This document shows positions 61,510 through 64,000 of a DNA stretch of 64,000 nt, piece by piece. A program made the translations under genes and the position numbers. Position 1 is the first letter of the stretch. The number at the start of each line of letters is the position of its first letter. Origin of the DNA: Poa pratensis (lineage: Eukaryota; Streptophyta; Magnoliopsida; Poales; Poaceae); assembly GCA_947311845.1 (NCBI GenBank), contig CAMZMU010000071.1, positions 21,652,046 through 21,716,045 on the forward strand. The letters are read 5' to 3'. The notes under the pieces were generated by a model. It searched no databases and was not told the DNA's origin. It saw nothing but the letters and a program-made list of their open reading frames with translations.

Positions 61510-63058
61510 TGATACGTCTCAAACGTATCTATAATTTTTGATGTTCCATGCTTGTTTTATATCAATTGCACATGTTTTATATGCACTTTATATCATATTA
61601 TGATATTTATTGGACTAACCTACTAATAGTTGGCAAAGTGCACAATGTTCTTGTTTTACACTTTAATGTGTAGGAATTATCAAAATTGGGCAAAGGAAAC
61701 CTTGTTGGAGTCAAATTGGGACTTTCCTGAAATCTGTCTGAGAACTTTTTACGGAGATTGTCAGTTTGACCCTCGAAGATGGCGTCCAATGGAAATCAAA
61801 TTAAAGAGAAAGTTGTCACAATTTTCCATACGAAGATTTTAAGCCCGAGATCAGCCCAATCGGAGTTCGGACGCGGCCTGTAGGCCCGTTTTGGTGGAAC
61901 CCTAAAAGGGGTGACGGAAATCCGAGAGTCCATATAAAGAAGGAAACCCTAGGTCGTGAAAGCCACCAAAAGCCACGAATTTTCCTCCTCTTGGCAGCCG
62001 CCAAGGAGGGGGAGGAGCTCCTCCATTGCTGCACCATCACCAAGGAAGAAGAAGGGGGGCCAAGGGCCGCCGCCCCGAGGGCCGCCGCCGCGCCGTGGCT
62101 GCTGCGGGCCGCCGCCTCCACTCCGGGCTGCACCTCTTCATCAACCTCTCCATCAAGTGTGCTCACCATGACCATGTGTGAGTAGTTTTCACCGAGGCTG
62201 AGGGCTCTACCGGTAGCTATGTGGTTCATCTCTCTCTCCCATGGTGTGATCTTTATGTGATCATGAGCTTTGTAATCTAGTTGGATCCATGGATGTTACT
62301 CTTCGTTATCTTATGAATTATGCTACTTGAGTGGTTTTATTAATGTAAACTCCGGAGTCACCTTTGTCCCATGGTGCGAAGTTGACAGTGTGTGTACCGT
62401 GTGTGACTCTTAGGCTAAAGATTACATGAATACTTATCATGAGTTATTATTTGTGTTGGATGTCTCTATGAAATTGTGGTGTTTGTCTAGTACTATTTTG
62501 GGGCGCTCTTAGTGACATTGGGGTTCCCTAGATGTGGAATGCAACTTTAAGGTGTGCTTTTATAGCCCTACGCAGTGGATTGGTGTTCGTTATCCAACAA
62601 GGGAATAGCTCAGAGTAGCATAGTGAAGAGGAAATATCTATGTATTTAATTATATTATTATTGTTGAGAGTGTCCACTAGTGAAAGTATGATCCCTAGGC
62701 CTTATTTCCAAGCATTGAAACACCGTTTGCTCTCATTTTGTCTCATGTTTGCTTGCTGCCATTTTTATTTCAGATTGCAATTACCACTTATAATCATCCA
62801 TATTACTTGCATTTCACTATCTCTTCGCCGAACTAGTGCACCTATACATCTGACAAGTGTATTAGGTGTGTTGGGGACACAAGAGACTTCTTGTATCTTA
62901 ATTGCAGGGTTGCTTGAGAGGGATATCTTTGACCTCTACCTCCCTGAGTTCGATAAACCTTGGGTGATTCACTTAAGGGAAACTTGTTGCTGTTCTACAA
63001 ACCTCTGCACTTGGAGGCCCAACACTGTCTACAAGAATAGAAGCGTGCGTAGACATCA
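61510..63058 (+). repeat. 3' LTR
   Basis: 1,549 bases, about 99% identical to the 5' LTR by eye. It differs mainly in a GCC-rich stretch near 62068-62092 and a few transitions. A 150-codon frame at 62640-63092 is an accidental frame crossing the LTR border. Confidence 0.92.
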
Positions 63059-63390
63059 GCGAGCAGGGAGGGGAGGGCAAGGGCGGAGGTGACCACCGGC
63101 TGGGAGAAGGGCGTTGGTGGTGCGCCGGCGGCGGCGGCCATGGGAGAAGGGGATTGGAGGAGGAGAGGAGTGAGGGATTGGGCGAGGAGAGACACGAGCG
63201 GGGATTGGGCTGGCGGCTAGGAGGAGGCATGGGGCTGAGGGCGAATGAGGCAGCGGCTAGGGTTACGCGCGGTAAGAAACGACGGTCAAGATCAGAGGTA
63301 ATTCCTTATCTACGGTCAATATACTCTAAGCTCTGAGAAGCCTCCTACCCCCCCCCCTCGCATGATTATACTCTTTAGATTTTTGGAACC

Positions 63391-64000
63391 TAACAACATT
63401 TCCAACCATGACCCTCAAACCTCTCCCAAACGTCCGGGCGGACAGCCCGCACACGTTTTGGGCCGAAAACCATCACCCAACCGCCCACCCATAGTCAGCC
63501 CAAACGTCCGGTCAGTCCGGCAAACCCCAAAGCCAGCCCATATGTGGGGAGGGTTTGGGGCCGCTCGGACGCCTCCGCCACGTCAGACCTGGCAACGCGG
63601 GCCTACCCAATTTTCCCCTAAATCAGACGGAAACCCTTGCTTCTTCCTCTTCTTCCTCCGCTCTGTCCAGTTTGGCCGCACCACTCTGCTCCGCCGCCGT
63701 CCCCTTCGAGTAACTGCCGCCGCCCCAAAGCTACAGCGTCCGCAGCCAAGTCCTCCGCGGTCGTCGGAACCCGTCGCCGGAGGAACCTCACCTAGACGCT
63801 CCGCTCCCGGTACGTTTTGCATCGCCCGACATCCACCTTGCTCTCAAAGTGTTTGTGTAAATGCCGGAGCCGGATTTTGATTAAGTGTTCATGTATGTAG
63901 CCATGGATTCTTCGTCTGACGAGGAGTACAATTACTCGGCCATGGATGAGATGGTTTACAATGAGTTCATCGACGGGTCCAGTGATGATGACATGTTTGA
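63391..64000 (+). mobile_element. 5' part of a PIF/Harbinger-like DNA transposon (runs off the window)
   Basis: The sequence starts near ACATTTCCAACCATGACCCT and continues with repeated CAAACGTCCGG and GCCCA motifs typical of the subterminal regions of grass PIF/Harbinger elements. A GC-rich leader follows, then an ORF. The opposite terminus lies outside the window, so superfamily assignment rests on sequence style. Confidence 0.55.
63903..64000 (+). CDS. N-terminus of a transposon ORF (partial)
   Basis: An ATG opens MDSSSDEEYNYSAMDEMVYN and the frame continues open to the window end (32 codons). The Ser/Asp/Glu-rich start is like the N-termini of Harbinger-type ORFs in cereals. No catalytic residues are within reach. 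Confidence 0.45.
   Translation, partial: MDSSSDEEYNYSAMDEMVYNEFIDGSSDDDMF

Larger units (their letters stand above)
56021..63058 (+). mobile_element. LTR retrotransposon without gag-pol (LARD type), 7.0 kb
   Basis: Two long direct repeats begin TGATAC and end GACATCA. The element is flanked by the 5-base duplication GCGAG (56016-56020 and 63059-63063). The 5' LTR is 56021-57627 and the 3' LTR 61510-63058. A primer-binding-site-like TGGCGCCGTTGCCGGGGA lies at 57638-57655, and a purine-rich tract AAGCTTGGGGATGC precedes the 3' LTR. I count about seven substitutions and a few small indels between the LTRs, so insertion was recent. No protease, reverse transcriptase or integrase is encoded between the LTRs, so it must be mobilised in trans. 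Confidence 0.93.
55829..63195 (-). pseudogene. GC-rich first exon split by the LTR retrotransposon
   Basis: Minus-strand sequence at 63195-63059 opens with a Met and contains MAAAAGAPPTPFSQPVVTSA. It runs up to the LTR target site. The frame resumes without a break at 56020-55829 and ends at a good donor (CAG then GTGAGG). With the 7-kb insertion removed, one open, Ala/Ser-rich first exon of about 110 codons remains, with a hydrophobic stretch compatible with a targeting or signal peptide. The product is unknown. It may be a gene fragment carried by the Helitron or a host gene broken by the insertion. Confidence 0.4.
46300..63340 (-). mobile_element. Helitron-like element on the minus strand, interrupted by an LTR retrotransposon
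   Basis: On the minus strand the sequence ends in a GC-rich stem (GCGCGGCGAGCCGCGC, 46335-46320 region), then CGTTCGAAT and CTAG at 46303-46300 followed by T. That is a Helitron 3' terminus. The 5' end should lie to the right. A TCTCAGAGC start near 63340 is possible, but it is not preceded by A and is unproven. The interior is AT-rich with scattered exon-like pieces, for example 52375-52260 and 53167-53118 with AG/GT borders. No Rep/helicase is seen. The 7,038-base LTR element and one Stowaway MITE are later insertions. Confidence 0.5.

Overview
The window is nuclear DNA of a grass, most likely a Triticeae or other pooid species. I infer this from two intron-rich, GT-AG spliced genes that closely resemble rice proteins, the many Stowaway MITEs with CTCCCTCCGTTCC ends, and the dense nesting of LINE-like, Helitron, hAT, LTR and PIF/Harbinger-like elements. 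No bacterial, organellar or CRISPR features were seen.

Two host genes are clear, both on the minus strand. At 1351-2498 is a three-exon NAC transcription factor of the SNAC/ATAF type (312 aa), with a TATA box and an upstream G-box. At 14781-35778 is a 53-exon orthologue of MOR1/GEM1, the plant XMAP215/TOG microtubule polymerase (about 1,993 residues). All 52 introns have GT and AG borders, yet five exons carry 1-2 base indels that break the reading frame. Either this is a recently inactivated copy or the sequence has local errors.

Layout: 1-950, exon-like sequence; 950-1170, MITE with an 83-bp duplication; 1351-2960, NAC gene and promoter; 3456-5565, two retroposons with target-site duplications, one with a long unrecognised ORF; 6130-9545, LINE-like remnants, homopolymer tracts and a 100-bp repeat; 10736-14324, Stowaway MITEs and a 1.5-1.7 kb tandem duplication; 14432-35778, MOR1 with a 3.5-kb Helitron in intron 21; 35779-37550, MOR1 upstream region; 37552-42538, a tandem repeat array ending in a Helitron-like terminus; 43187-45418, three hAT-type elements, one nested in another; 46300 to about 63.3 kb, a minus-strand Helitron-like element split by a young 7.0-kb non-coding LTR retrotransposon (56021-63058); 63391 to the end, the start of a PIF/Harbinger-like element that runs out of the window.

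The two genes have unrelated roles: stress-type transcriptional regulation and microtubule organisation. The rest is mobile-element history. Several insertions can be ordered in time, because they nest within one another and keep their target-site duplications.
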